In this document: one piece after another, positions 25,241-36,600 of the stretch
Layout: each line of letters opens with the position of its first letter
Position numbering within the stretch: the stretch's first letter is position 1
Assembly (NCBI GenBank): GCA_963513935.1
Contig: OY740765.1
Location: 75,189,718 to 75,253,717, forward strand
Reading direction: 5' to 3'
From: Aphrophora alni
Lineage: Eukaryota > Arthropoda > Insecta > Hemiptera > Aphrophoridae
DNA length: 64,000 nucleotides
Position numbers and translations under genes: made by a program
Notes under the pieces: model-generated
The model's input: only the letters and a program-made list of their open reading frames with translations
Database searches by the model: none
Told to the model about the DNA's origin: nothing

Positions 25241-27095
25241 AGATAGTATCCAATTGTACACACAAAGGTACTGAAACAAGTATAAAGGATTTTGTTAATT
25301 TCATGTATATTTAGTTACAAGCACTCTAACTTTTTCTTAGCAACTCTTGTGGAACAATCAATAAATAAAAGAAACACTTATTTCCAGATCAATAGCTTTA
25401 TTTCAACAACATTTCAGCTTGAAAAAACTGAACAAAAAAAATCAAATTTTATATTGTTAATTTTGATGTCTTTTAGTTTTAAAACCACCAAGGATGAGAA
25501 CTCTCATTGAAAAAATGCTGTTATCATGGAAATAGTGTTATTTTATTCCATGTATTGAAGTACTATTATTGTATACATTTTTGTTATGGATCATTATTCA
25601 AATTGTCACAACAGGGTTTAATTTAGTTTTTAAGTTGAATATTTAAAACTCCGTATTTAATTTTGTGTAATTTTCCAAGTAGTGTTTATTGTATCAATAG
25701 GTGCTGAATTAACCTTTACAATATATATAAAGCTAGTTAATCTTTTTAAACAGAACCCATTTGGTTTTGGAATTATTATCGACTAGATATTACTAAGTAA
25801 CCACACAATTTCATTTGAAACCACATTTACAGGGTGTCTATCAATCGGGGGGGGGGGGACTGAGAAGTTTATGTAGTCTGGAAAACTCTGAGGAAAAAGC
25901 ACTCAAGTTTTTGAGACTATATCAGTCAGAACAAAATATACCCAAGATTTGTTTTTGTTGAAAAGACTACTTCAACGTAGTAGAACAAAAGAATATTCAG
26001 AAACTTTTGGTAAATACAAGCATGATATTAAACTAAATAGTTCGTGTTAGGACATTTTATCCTAACGTCCGTTTGCAATTCAGCTTAATTGTGTTGTGAT
26101 GTAGCAAGAGGAATAGCATTCTAAATATCCTAAAGTTAAAATATATTAAGTTACTCCTTGATAAGAAATAATGAAATGAGTAAATAGCTATTTCCTTGCC
26201 ATCCTTATGGTACCGACCCAGTGAGTGCTTAGCTTTATAAATGTACTGTTCATATTAACTTCAGTATTTTCAGCAATTCATAATCGATAATTTTACTTTG
26301 TCAATATTTTTCGTTCAATCAGATGTTATATTTTAAAAATCCAAATACATTATTTTTTAAATTTTCTCTGATTAACTAAACACTCTGAAATTATAGATTT
26401 AGTTGGGAAAGGTATGAAAGAGGCCGGGATATTTTGGGGGGAAATGTGGGAATTCCAATAGCCAGTGTTAGTATACACTGTGATGTACAGTTTTCTACAT
26501 AAGATTAAACTATTTGCAAAAAAATATTAAGATTTTTAAGTAAGAATTTCATTCTCAACCCTTTAAAACCTGCATTAACCATAACCATTATAATGCGTTG
26601 ACTTTTTTTAATGTATTCTGTATAGAGTATTTCAAATATTTACTGGAAATTAATCAGTATATATATCTTGATCTTTAAACCAACAACAATAATTAATTAA
26701 TGAATCTATTACAAATCCTGAGTTAATTGTTTTCTCATTTTATAATTTTTGTCCAAAATTGACTGTACTATGAGGAATTGTTGTAAAAATAATGAATTTA
26801 ATATTGTGATGGACACTTTTAGAATTTGTACAGTCAATAATTGCAATTAAAGTCAAAGAATGTTTCAGTTATTTCATTCATTTATTGACTGTTGTAAAAT
26901 TAATTGAATATGTACAGCATGTACAAATAATGAATACAATAAACTGAATCTAAATTTACACAATAATGATGCAGAATTATGGTCTGTTCTGATACAGTCT
27001 TTTTATATAGGAGGATGTAGATGGGGATCAGGTATATGCTTACATACTGTTTATATTATTATTATTTGTAGATTTTAAACAATTAGTAAATTGTT
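25241..27095. other. AT-rich intergenic sequence
   Basis: No gene found. Includes a G tract of about 12 (about 25847-25858) and a small hairpin GTTAGGA/TCCTAAC near 26046-26066. Confidence 0.5.
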
Positions 27096-27099
27096 TTAA

Positions 27100-27808
27100 C
27101 ACGTTAGCTGCCATATCGGTACGAGCGGACCGAAACTAAGGTGAATGTACATGCAGCGTTTTGGCACGATCGGACCGATAAAGTCACTGACGTAATGTTT
27201 TGTTTTGTGGCTCACAGTTCGATAGTGCAGCAACCTATCGGCCAATTTTGGTATTCTCTGGATTGGGTAAAGACGTGTGTTAGTATATATTGTAGTATAT
27301 TGTATGCTTTAATAACCATTACCATGGTTACTCAATAAAATAATAAAATCGGTGGATATTTTCACTTTTTTGTCGGCACGATCGGACCAGTTAAAAATTT
27401 TACAAAAACATTTTGGTTTAGTAATGAATAATTCACAAAGAATACAGTTGTAAAATGAATATATGTATTTATAAAATAAATATTAGACAAATAAAATAGT
27501 GAGCGTTGCCAACATAATGAAATGAAATAGACCGTTTAGATTTTTTTTTTTTTTTTTTTATATACACGAAAATTGCCTCGGTCCGATCGGACCTAAACGT
27601 TATACTACGATTAAAATTAAAGCCGAAAAATTGCATTTCGGTCCAATCGGTCTCGAAACTATATATGCATAAATGTAAATAAAATTAGTAAATACTATTG
27701 CCTTATATTATTTAACATAGGTAGATGGAAAAATAATAATGGAAAAATAATTTGGTAATCGTGGCACTCCAGGCAAGAGTATTGTATTAGGCCTCGGCAG
27801 CTAACGTG
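27100..27808. mobile_element. TTAA-flanked MITE, 709 bp, perfect 13-bp inverted ends
   Basis: TTAA at 27096-27099 and 27809-27812. The ends CACGTTAGCTGCC and GGCAGCTAACGTG are perfect inverted repeats. TTAA duplication points to piggyBac-type transposition. Near each end lie copies of a motif related to the palindrome CGGTCCGATCGGACCG (about 27118, 27166, 27376, 27577 and 27636). No transposase frame. A T run of about 20 (27540-27559) lies inside. Confidence 0.88.
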
Positions 27809-27812
27809 TTAA

Positions 27813-28609
27813 AAGCTTGCTTGTGTTGAAAAATCTTAATTTACAAGGAGTTGGAAAATACAAATAACTTCAATTTTTTTTTTTTAAGTAATTTTTCCAT
27901 AGTTAATTTAACGTTATTGTTTAACAGTTTAAAATAAATATTTTACATATACTGGTACATATAATAACTATATGTAAAAGTGTAGATATGTAAATTGTTC
28001 TGTCATTAATAAAACTTTTTTTAAACCATTGTGTTTTTCACATTATTTTAACTCTATATAAATGTGTGTATCAAATAATTTTGTCTTTTAAGAGTATTTA
28101 AGCGCAATCTTGATAATGATGACAATGATTTATTCTTATTTTTTATACTAATTTATTAACAATTTTTAAGTATTCTTGCTATAAACATGTGACTTGCCAT
28201 TCAGGTAATATTGTTACATGATAGAACACAAATTTAATTTTTTATACATATATAAAAGAGCAAACTCACAATTTTGGTTTACTGAAGACATCACCCCCCT
28301 CCCTCCCCAAGGTTGGACTATTTGAAAAATCAGCTCAAATCAATATATTCAGATCATATATAGAAAGCTGGATAAAATAATAGATTCAAATACAGATAAG
28401 AAGAAAATTACAAAAACAGTTTCAAAGGATACAAATTTACAGAACTTAACTGCTCAGTATAAATTTCTAATGTAAATAGTAAAACCAAGCTTAAATGTGA
28501 AATTTAGATGGCTTCTAGAAGAAATTTGATTAAAATATAAGTCAAGCCCTCCTCAAAATCAAAGTTTTGGAACTATCGAAACAAAGTAGCTGTGGTGTGG
28601 AATGTAGTC
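27813..28609. other. AT-rich intergenic sequence
   Basis: No gene or repeat boundary recognised. Confidence 0.5.
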
Positions 28610-28887
28610 AAAGAATCCATTTATCTTTCATTAGCAAGGTTTGTATTTTCTCATGTGGAACAATAGTACCAAATCTGAGTAGCTGCTAGGTTAAATTCAT
28701 CTGAAATTATATTTAATATCTCTAAGCATGATTATATTAGACGTATGTGGAATGATGGTGATGGAGGAGAGTGGCTACTAAAGTAAAATTCAGTCGGAAA
28801 CTTCATTTAATATCACCTAAGTACAATTGCATTATTCTCATGTGAAATGATGGTGGCATCTAGAAGATATTCAGTCTGAAACTCGCT
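28610..28887 (+). repeat. Satellite B, first block (about 95-bp period)
   Basis: About three monomers of a second satellite, marked by TCTCATGTGGAATGATGGTG, then AAATTCAGTCTGAAAC, then CATTTAATATC. The same unit recurs at 40880-41255 and 47186-48640. It stops at TTAA (28888-28891) followed by CCCATTGGGGTTC, a possible piggyBac-type left end. Confidence 0.8.
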
Positions 28888-28891
28888 TTAA

Positions 28892-29475
28892 CCCATTGGG
28901 GTTCATATAGTCAAGTAGGCTTCAAAAATAACTCGAACACCAAATAATTCGTTCTTATTTATTGTATTAAAAATACAGTTTATAGTATAGAATCTTATTT
29001 CTTAAATCTTTCCAATCATACAACATCAAATACTCCTTATTTTCTTGTCAAGGCCTACCAGCATCACCACCTTCGTGAACAGTATACATTTCGTTTTATT
29101 GAAAATTTTATAACTTTCACTACCACATTTATCAATATATGACAACATGTTCAGTGCTACAGGCGCCGATCGGTGTTAGGTTATCTGTGCAGCAGGCGCT
29201 TCCTGTTACATTACTTTTAGCGGGAAATTACCAGGTAATAGTTTACTTTTGATGTTATAATGTTGTTCTTTGATGATATTTTAGTGTCATTCATTCATGG
29301 TTTCAAGAAAGTTCATAATACTAAAAATGTGAATATATAATGACACTAATGTGGAAATGATACAGTAAGTGAATTAGATAAATTATATTTAGGCTCTTGG
29401 CCAGTAACTACCATCTTGTAGGTACTGTAATTAGTAACCGAGCTTGGTTTCTGCACATAAAAACTATTCTTTGTA
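28892..29475. other. Non-satellite sequence with piggyBac-like end at 29146
   Basis: Begins after a satellite B TTAA with CCCATTGGGG. At 29146-29160 is CATGTTCAGTGCTAC, matching 14 of 15 bases of the inverted end at 40797-40811 (complement CACGTTCAGTGCTAC, next to TTAA). These may be the two ends of one old piggyBac copy, now expanded by later insertions. No gene. Confidence 0.45.
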
Positions 29476-30182
29476 CAGTAGAACCTCTGTTAACCGGCCT
29501 ATATCTTAGTGTACTGGTTGGATGAGAGTTTCTGAAAATAAATTGTAGTAATTGAAACACCAAAGCGGCGGCGAGTCAAACGACTTTGTCGATAGCGGTA
29601 TCCCATTGTCGGCGGCACCAAAGCAGCAGCGAGTAAATGAATTTGTCAGTAGCGGTATCCCATTGTCGGTGGCATAAAAACACTGTGGCATTGGCACCCG
29701 TCGGTATAGCAGACATACACAGACAAAAACGTTTGATGGGCCGCTTTTTTTCCACGAATCAATTTAGTATACATTATGGAAAATATAACATTTCTTTTCA
29801 GTTTTCTTCTTGTCTTTGACTGGTTATGATCTACGTACAGTATATACAGTAAATAAAAATGAGCGAGTTATGAAAACGGAAGCGTGTGTTGGTTTCGTTT
29901 GAGACACGGTTAAATGTGTCAAAAGACTTGACAGAGGGGAATCTGTATAAAAGCTTTGTAGTGTTTAATTGGTTCATGTTTGATGTATAATATACATAAC
30001 AGAATATGTACGATACATTTATGCACAATAAAATGAGTTGCAATAACATCTTAATTGCATAATTCTTAGTGCTACCTAATTAAATAAGCTTTCTTTGAAC
30101 GAAAACCGATTTTTCACGGGGACCTCAGATTAACCGGCCCGGATGTCAGTCCCGACTAGACCAGTTAAGAGGGGTTCTACTG
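29476..30182. mobile_element. pogo/Tigger MITE, 707 bp
   Basis: Flanked by TA (29474-29475 and 30183-30184). The ends CAGTAGAACCTCTGTTAACC and the complement of CAGTAGAACCCCTCTTAACT are near-perfect inverted repeats of the Tigger type. Inside, a segment of about 62 bp containing GTAGCGGTATCCCATTGTCGG is tandemly duplicated (about 29557-29675). No transposase. Confidence 0.85.
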
Positions 30183-30368
30183 TAATTGCAATGGAGAACA
30201 GCTGACTTTAGCAGGGAAATGATTTGTTTTGAATATCCTAAAGGCATTATTTATTCAATATGGATGTATAAGAGAGAAGGAAAACAATGTCAAAAAAACA
30301 TCTTGCAGGAAAAATAGGCTAAGCTAGAATATTATAAAACTGAATGTTGTTTTAATATAACAAAGTCT

Positions 30369-30770
30369 AAAGGAATTGATGTATCTGACTAAAGGGCTTC
30401 CTTCTATACTACTCTCTGGAAATCAATAAGATGGTATTAAAAGGTTGCTGAGAAACTGCTGTTTGGTACAGCTGTGGTCAATGCTTGGTTAGCTTATAAG
30501 GAGTGTATAGGTGCTAATGCTCACTACAGAAGAAAAATGTGTTCTGTCTATCACTACTCTTAGAGGAAATATTGTGTATGCATTTCTAGGTATGCAGAAA
30601 GAGGTAGTTGAGTCTGTGAAGTTCATTGGTCATTACTACTTATCTGAAGCATCTACATTTGTTCGTAAAGAAAAAACAAAAAGAAGATCAGGAAAAACAG
30701 CAAAATATGTTACTAGAAACCAAAAACCTAAAATGTCACAATATTCTGTGAAGTATTTCTAGAGAAGCCT
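30369..30770 (+). pseudogene. piggyBac-like transposase, C-terminal remnant
   Basis: Plus-strand pieces contain KGIDVSD near 30369, a block similar to SLRKSxKWYxKVAxELLxGT, then VVNAWLAYKE: the conserved third-Asp region and following helices of DDE_Tnp_1_7 (piggyBac) transposases. It is broken by several stops and shifts, and the final cysteine-rich domain is only traceable. Lies just right of the Tigger MITE. Confidence 0.7.
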
Positions 30771-30800
30771 TTCCTTTTCCAGAACTGTTTTAAGAACATT

Positions 30801-31551
30801 CACAAGTAAACCATATTGTAACTTACTGTTTTATTTACGTTTACTTATTGAAATATTAATTACATTTTTATATTGAAATTAAAAATGTGTAATCTCTTAA
30901 AATATCATGCCCACCCTATTGCACCGGCACTGAAGTAAGCAATCTAAATAGCCAAATTGTATTGTGTTTTTTACAAAGTTTAAGACATAAAATTATAAGA
31001 CAAAGTTTTCAGCTTAGTTCAGGATATTTTATGCTGATTCAGTCCACCAGATTGCTAATAGAACGCAGCACTGGACATGGAAGAAGAGTTATATATAACC
31101 CTACAAAATGTGTCGTACTGACCCTATCGGGTCAGCAGTATATTTTATCCAATCTAGCAGTGCCGACCCGATCTGTGATAATGCCCTTCTTCAAAAAAGA
31201 TAAAAACTCAAGTAGTGAACGTTGATACTATAAAAATAAGTTTTCGAAAAGCAAAACAAGCAAAAAGGCTTTCTTTATCAACATCAGCTTCTAATTAATG
31301 TACATATAGTAAGAAATAACTTAAAATTAATAATAAATTATCCTTATTAAATAATCCTTAATCTTTTTCGATGATTTTAACAGAAAACTAGAGTCTTGTC
31401 TTAGTATTTTTTTAAAAATGTATTATTGCCTATATTTTATTAGTCTTAAGTAATTAAAAAAATCATAAATCTGTTTAATTTGTATAAATATGTAACAATA
31501 ACACAAAGAGTATAAATAATCTTATTTGTTGTTATATATATATATATATAT
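30801..31551. other. AT-rich sequence, no gene
   Basis: Contains an inverted pair of the motif TGACCCTATCGGGTCA / TGCCGACCCGATC (31115-31180) and ends in a TA tract (about 31533-31551). An 87-codon open frame at 30962-31225 has no recognisable similarity. Confidence 0.45.
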
Positions 31552-31654
31552 AAATGTGTGGAAACATAACCACGGTAAGAAAGTAGCTCCTACTATAAAA
31601 TAATGTACATAATTAAAACCATACATTTAAAAAATGAGATAATAAATATAGGCC

Positions 31655-31659
<5 letters not shown>
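31552..31659 (+). repeat. Left arm of 108-bp inverted repeat around the Gypsy element
   Basis: Starts AAATGTGTGGAAACATAACC and ends GGCCTACAT. It is the reverse complement of 39531-39638 except for about one base (CCACGG versus CCACGA). A TA tract follows and then the 5' LTR. Confidence 0.92.

Positions 31660-31700
<41 letters not shown>
31660..31700. repeat. (TA)n tract, Gypsy insertion site
   Basis: TA repeats run directly up to the first base of the 5' LTR and resume after the last base of the 3' LTR (39494 on). The 4-bp duplication is most simply TATA, the kind of target favoured by several errantiviruses, but it cannot be separated from the tract. Confidence 0.85.
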
Positions 31701-31702
<2 letters not shown>

Positions 31703-32011
31703 TTATATAACGAATTATTGTAACTGTAATGAATAATTATGCTTATGTTAGTAATAGAAATCTTAGAATAGCAAATTAAGCATAGTTTTCTTTAGGGCTA
31801 GAGCCGTGTTCAAGCATTAGTCTTAGATTCACCTAGGTAGAGTAAACATCGATGTAGCAAGCTCCATATACTATTTCAACGTACATGAATTGTATATGTA
31901 AATTTATTGTTATATGTTTTCAAAGATTTCATGTAATAAATAAATAAAAAAGGTTTTTAATTAAAAGAACATTTTTTTAAAAACCCAACGTTACGAAACC
32001 GTAGCGTAACT
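31701..32011 (+). repeat. Gypsy 5' LTR
   Basis: 311 bp, AGTTATATAACG to CGTAGCGTAACT. Compared with the 3' LTR there are two substitutions (near 31731 and in CTTAGATTCACC). An AATAAATAAATAAA run in the second half is the likely poly(A) signal. No clear TATA box, as in many errantivirus LTRs. Confidence 0.95.
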
Positions 32012-32028
32012 GGCGCAGTCGGGGCGGA
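32011..32028 (+). other. tRNA primer-binding site (Ser type)
   Basis: TGGCGCAGTCGGGGCGGA begins with the TGG that pairs with tRNA CCA; its first T is also the last base of the LTR. TGGCGCAGTCGG is the primer-site start used by the 17.6/297 group of errantiviruses with tRNA-Ser. Confidence 0.8.
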
Positions 32029-32649
32029 CACCACTTGGAGATTTTTAAGAGAAAACTACGTTGGAAGAAGACAAAATAGCTTCGTTGGAGAATAACACTG
32101 CTCCTGAAAACGCAAGATCCTTAAAAATCGTCGATCTCAATCGTTTACCAAGAACCGGATCCAACAAGGCAGAGGACATTTCGTCAACATCCAGTACGAG
32201 GGCATCTCGCCAAGACAACAAAAGAAGACAACGGATCTTCACGACAACAAAAGAAGACAACGGATCTTCAGAAAGAAAATCAGCCACTTCAGATGAACCA
32301 AAAAATGAGCAAAACTCTATGGACTCTGTAAGTTGATTAAAGCAAAAATATTTCAAAATAAAGAAAAGAAATAATTTAATTTCAAAAGAAATTACAAATA
32401 TAAAAACAAATAAATTTTGTTTATTTAAATAAAATACAATAATTTATTAATAAAATATTAATTATTAAAAATAATAATATTACTGTTTTAATTATTTGTA
32501 AATATTTTAATCAAATCTCAAAGAATAAGATTTTTAAATACAAATTAACTATATCTTTTAATTAATTTTTTGTATAAGTTGTGTTAGAAGTAAGAACTTG
32601 TTAGAAGTAAGAATTTTAATAACTGTTAATATAATATATAATATTAATC
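32012..32649 (+). promoter_or_regulatory. Gypsy leader with splice donor at 32328
   Basis: Untranslated leader of genomic RNA. It holds a 29-bp tandem duplication (32214-32242 and 32243-32271, starting GACAACAAAAGAAGACAACG). Near its end are two in-frame AUGs (32293 and 32305) and a consensus donor GTAAGT at 32328-32333. In unspliced RNA the AUG frame stops just after the donor. The donor phase matches the env acceptor at 37464, so these AUGs are the likely env start. The 91-codon open frame over the leader has no early ATG and is not regarded as a gene. Confidence 0.7.
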
Positions 32650-33663
32650 ATGGCACACGGTAGTAGTACACCTACTTTAAGAAAAGAGTACTTAGAAATG
32701 ATACCCGAATATTCAGGCGATCCAACAATGTTATCTCGATTCATATCAATTTGTGACAAAGTTGTAAATAAATTTTATGTTTCCGAAAATGCGGAAGATT
32801 TTCAAAACGAATATCTGTTTTCGTCAATTCTAGCAAAACTTAAAGGTCAAGCCTTAGAAATAGTAGTTAGTTCCAATACTTATTTGTGGGCAGACGTTAG
32901 ACAAACCTTACTAACAACATATTTAGACAAAAGAGATTGTTTCACTTTAAATTTAGAAATGTCTGAACTAAAACAGGAAAGTCATGAAACACCTTTTAAA
33001 TTTTATGACAAAATTCAAAAAATTCTAAATCTTCAAATAGCATTTTTCACTAACAAAGAACCGACAGCAAGAGACGTACTTTGCACATACGTAAGAAAAT
33101 TCGCATTACGAGTGTTATTACGAGGTCTTCAAGAACCTCTAGGCAGTTTAATGAGAACTAAAAATCCATTAAGTTTAGAAGACGCATTAAATATGTTAAC
33201 GAACGACTTTCAGTTTAAGAAAACTAATAAATCATTCCCAAATAATAAACCCGTAGTTCAAAAAGTAATTCAAGTACAAAGACCAATAAATAAAATTTAT
33301 CAACAAAAACCAACATCATATCAAGAATTCCAAAATAGGTCAGGGCAAAATAAATTTATTGATTATAAACAGAAACAAAACTTTCCACCTAAACAGTATC
33401 AACCTACTCCAATGAGTATTTCCACTAGACAATCACCAATAAAAAATACAAAAATGTATCAAATAACCGCTGAAGATGGTTTAGATGAAAACCTTTGTGA
33501 TTATGAAGAAGTAATTTATGAAACAAAATCGGAAATAAATGAAAACTGTGAGTTAGATCAAATTCAACAACAATTTGAAAATGTAAACGTAAACAATGAA
33601 ACTTGCGAGGAAGAAAATAATTATTTTTTAGGACATGCCAATGTAGAAGGAAATTTAACATAA
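32650..33663 (+). CDS. gag: Gag-like structural polyprotein, 337 aa
   Basis: Forms the particle core of the retrotransposon. The ATG has A at -3 and G at +4. The N-terminal half (GDPTMLSRFISICDKVVNKF, then LKGQALEIVVSS) resembles the retrotransposon Gag capsid fold. The C-terminal third is rich in Gln, Asn and Lys, then acidic. There is no CCHC zinc knuckle, as in errantiviruses generally. Length is a little short for the group (commonly 400 or more residues). The frame is uninterrupted. It overlaps pol by one base (TAATG at 33661-33665), pol lying in the -1 frame, so Gag-Pol is expected by ribosomal frameshift. Confidence 0.88.
   Translation: MAHGSSTPTLRKEYLEMIPEYSGDPTMLSRFISICDKVVNKFYVSENAEDFQNEYLFSSILAKLKGQALEIVVSSNTYLWADVRQTLLTTYLDKRDCFTLNLEMSELKQESHETPFKFYDKIQKILNLQIAFFTNKEPTARDVLCTYVRKFALRVLLRGLQEPLGSLMRTKNPLSLEDALNMLTNDFQFKKTNKSFPNNKPVVQKVIQVQRPINKIYQQKPTSYQEFQNRSGQNKFIDYKQKQNFPPKQYQPTPMSISTRQSPIKNTKMYQITAEDGLDENLCDYEEVIYETKSEINENCELDQIQQQFENVNVNNETCEEENNYFLGHANVEGNLT
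33651..33657 (+). promoter_or_regulatory. Candidate -1 frameshift heptamer A AAU UUA
   Basis: In gag phase the bases read A AAT TTA, the heptamer used by Rous sarcoma virus, one codon before the gag stop at 33661. A second candidate, T TTT TTA, is at 33624-33630. The -1 frame is open only from 33621, just after a TAA at 33618-33620, so both lie in the narrow window where a shift must occur. A downstream pseudoknot was not demonstrated. Confidence 0.6.
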
Positions 33664-36600
33664 TGAACATTGAAGATAGTGTTTTATCTTACATATACGA
33701 CCCAAAATCTCAATTAAAAATCTTAATAGATACTGGAAGTACAAAATCATTTATAAATAAAGATTTGGCTTTTAAATTATATAAACAATCCATAAACCCA
33801 GAACCATTTATTGTTTCTACTGCACATGGCGAATCTAGAGAAAAATATAGTTGTCAACTACCAATATTAGGAGAAAAACAAATAAAATTTTATCTATTCA
33901 ACTTTCACCAAAATTTTGATTTGTTACTAGGACTCGACAATATGAAACAATTAGAATTAAACATTAATTTAGTGAATAATATTGTGAATACAAAAAATAT
34001 GAAATTACCAATATTGTATTTTGATACAGAAAAATTTCAATTTAAACAAAAATCTGAAATTAAACAACTTCCTAATGACAATAAGAACAATGTAAAGAAC
34101 TTAAAAATAACTAAAGAAAAGAAAAAAGTAATAAAGAGCTTTTTAATTCAATCAAGAAGTAAAAGGATAATAGAACTGGAGGTTAACAATATTCAAAATG
34201 GGCAAGGCATTATGCCATACGTTTATGATAAAGGACTCGAAATCCCACAGTGTTTAGTAAAAGTAAAGAACGGAAAAACGTTGTGTCCAATAATTAATAC
34301 CACAATGAAAGACGTTAAGATTAACCCAAAACCATTAAAATTAGAATCCTTAAATAATTACGAAATTTACAATAGGCCTACTAACAATATGAAAATTAAT
34401 TCAAATTGTAATTTAATAAGAAAAAGAAAGGAAGATAATAAATTAGATTTTTCAAAAATAAGAACAGATCATATGAATTTAGAAGAAAAAAACGCAATTG
34501 AACAATTAGTAAAAGAATATTCTGATATTTTTTATAAAGAAGGAAATGATTTAACATTCACAAACCAGGTTAAACACATGATTAGAACTTCTGATGAAAT
34601 TCCAGTTTACACTCGAAGTTACCGATATCCCGAAATTTATAAAAAAGAAATCAATACACAAATTCAAGATATGTTAAAACAAAAGATAATAAGAAATTCC
34701 AAATCACCATGGAATTCACCTGTCTGGATTGTACCAAAGAAAATGGATGCATCTGGAAAACAAAAGTTTCGAATGGTAATAGACTTTAAGAATTTAAACT
34801 CCAAAACAATTGATGACAAGTATCCGTTACCCAACATAACAGATATTTTGGATAAACTTGGACGATCCCAATATTTCACCACATTGGACTTAGCCAATGG
34901 ATTTCACCAAATAGAAATGGACCAAGATAGTGTTGAAAAAACCGCTTTCTCTACTGAAAATGGACATTACGAGTTTCTATGAATGCCATTTGGACTAAAG
35001 AACAGCCCACCAACATTCCAAAGAGTAATGAATAATATTTTAAGAGGTTTACAAAATGAAATATGTCTTGTATACTTAGATGATATAATAATATATTCTA
35101 CCAGCCTGCAAGAACACATTAACCGATTGAAAGAAGTCTTTGAGAGGTTAAGAAAAGCTAATTTTAAAATTCAAATGGATAAAACAGAGTTTTTACGGAA
35201 GGAAGTAGGATATTTAGGCCATTTAGTAACACCCAATGGAGTAAAACCAAACCTAGAAAAAGTAAAAATAATAAAAAATTACCCAATTCCAAAAACTGTA
35301 AAACAAATTAAAAGTTTTTTAGGATTAATTGGATATTATAGGAAATTCGTTAAGGACTTTGCCAAACTAACTAAACCGTTTACAAAATGTTTAAAAAAGG
35401 GAGAAAAAATTGATATAGAAAATCAAGAATATTTAAACTGTTTTGAACAATGTAAAAAAATATTGTGTAATGAGCCAATATTGCAATATCCAGATTTTAG
35501 TAAAAAATTCATTCTCACTACAGACGCGAGTATTTTTGCACTAGGCGCAATACTAAGTCAAGAAACTAACGGTAAAGATCTACCAATAGCCTATGCTAGC
35601 AGGACACTAAACAATAGTGAATGTAATTATTCAACAATAGAAAAGGAATTATTAGCCATAGTTTGGGCAACTCAATATTTTAGACCATACCTATACGGAA
35701 AAAAGTTTACGGTATATACGGATCATAAACCACTACAATGGTTATTTTCGGTGAAAGAACCCACTTCAAAATTGCTTAGATGGAGATTAAAATTAGAGGA
35801 ATATGATTATGAAGTTAAGTATAAAAAAGGAAAAAATAATCAAAATGTAGATGCATTGTCTAGAATACAATTGAATATTACAGAAAAGCAACTATGTGTT
35901 AATAATGAGAAGGAGGAAGACGAATTGAAAATAATAAAAGATTCTACTAAGTTATATTTTCCAGAATTAGATGATTTAGAAGAACCAGCATTTCAACCTT
36001 TAACAATGGAAGACAATGAATCAATAATTGTTAATGTAGATGAAGATGACAATCAAACAATTCATTCAAATTATAATGGTAATGTACAAATTGAAATACC
36101 GATTTCAGAAGAACCCGTTAATTTTGGTAAGAATCAAATAATCCTATCACTTGTGAAAAACAATCCAAAGAAAGTTATAATTAAAAAATTATTTGGATTT
36201 ACTAAGATGAGATTACTAGTAGAAATATCTGAAACCAATTTTGAAAAAGATATAATAGAATTTGTAAAAGCATACCTTGTACCAAGAGTAAGATATAATT
36301 TATATTTTGAACAGGATTTTTATGAACAATTTGTAACCTGCATGGCTAAGAATTTTATGAGATCTGAATTAAATTTAGTTAGAAATAAAATAAAATTACT
36401 AGATGTATTAGATTCAGAAGAAATCAAAGAGATAATTAATAACTACCACATTAGCAAAACTAATCATCATGGAATAAACGAGACTTGTAGTCAAATTAAA
36501 AGGCTATATTATTGGCCGACCATTAATAAAAGTGTGCAAGATTATATTAATGAATGTGATATTTGTTTGCAAACCAAGTATGAAAGAAACCCTTTAAAAA

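Noticed and set aside
28892..28911. CCCATTGGGGTTC after TTAA as a confirmed piggyBac left end
   Set aside because: No inverted partner was found; kept only as a possibility.
30962..31225. 87-codon open frame
   Set aside because: No recognisable motif, no ATG context or splice signals, and it lies among decayed transposon sequence.
32061..32336. 91-codon open frame in the Gypsy leader as a separate gene
   Set aside because: It begins without ATG; its only ATG is six codons from the end. The region is leader with a tandem duplication and splice donor.
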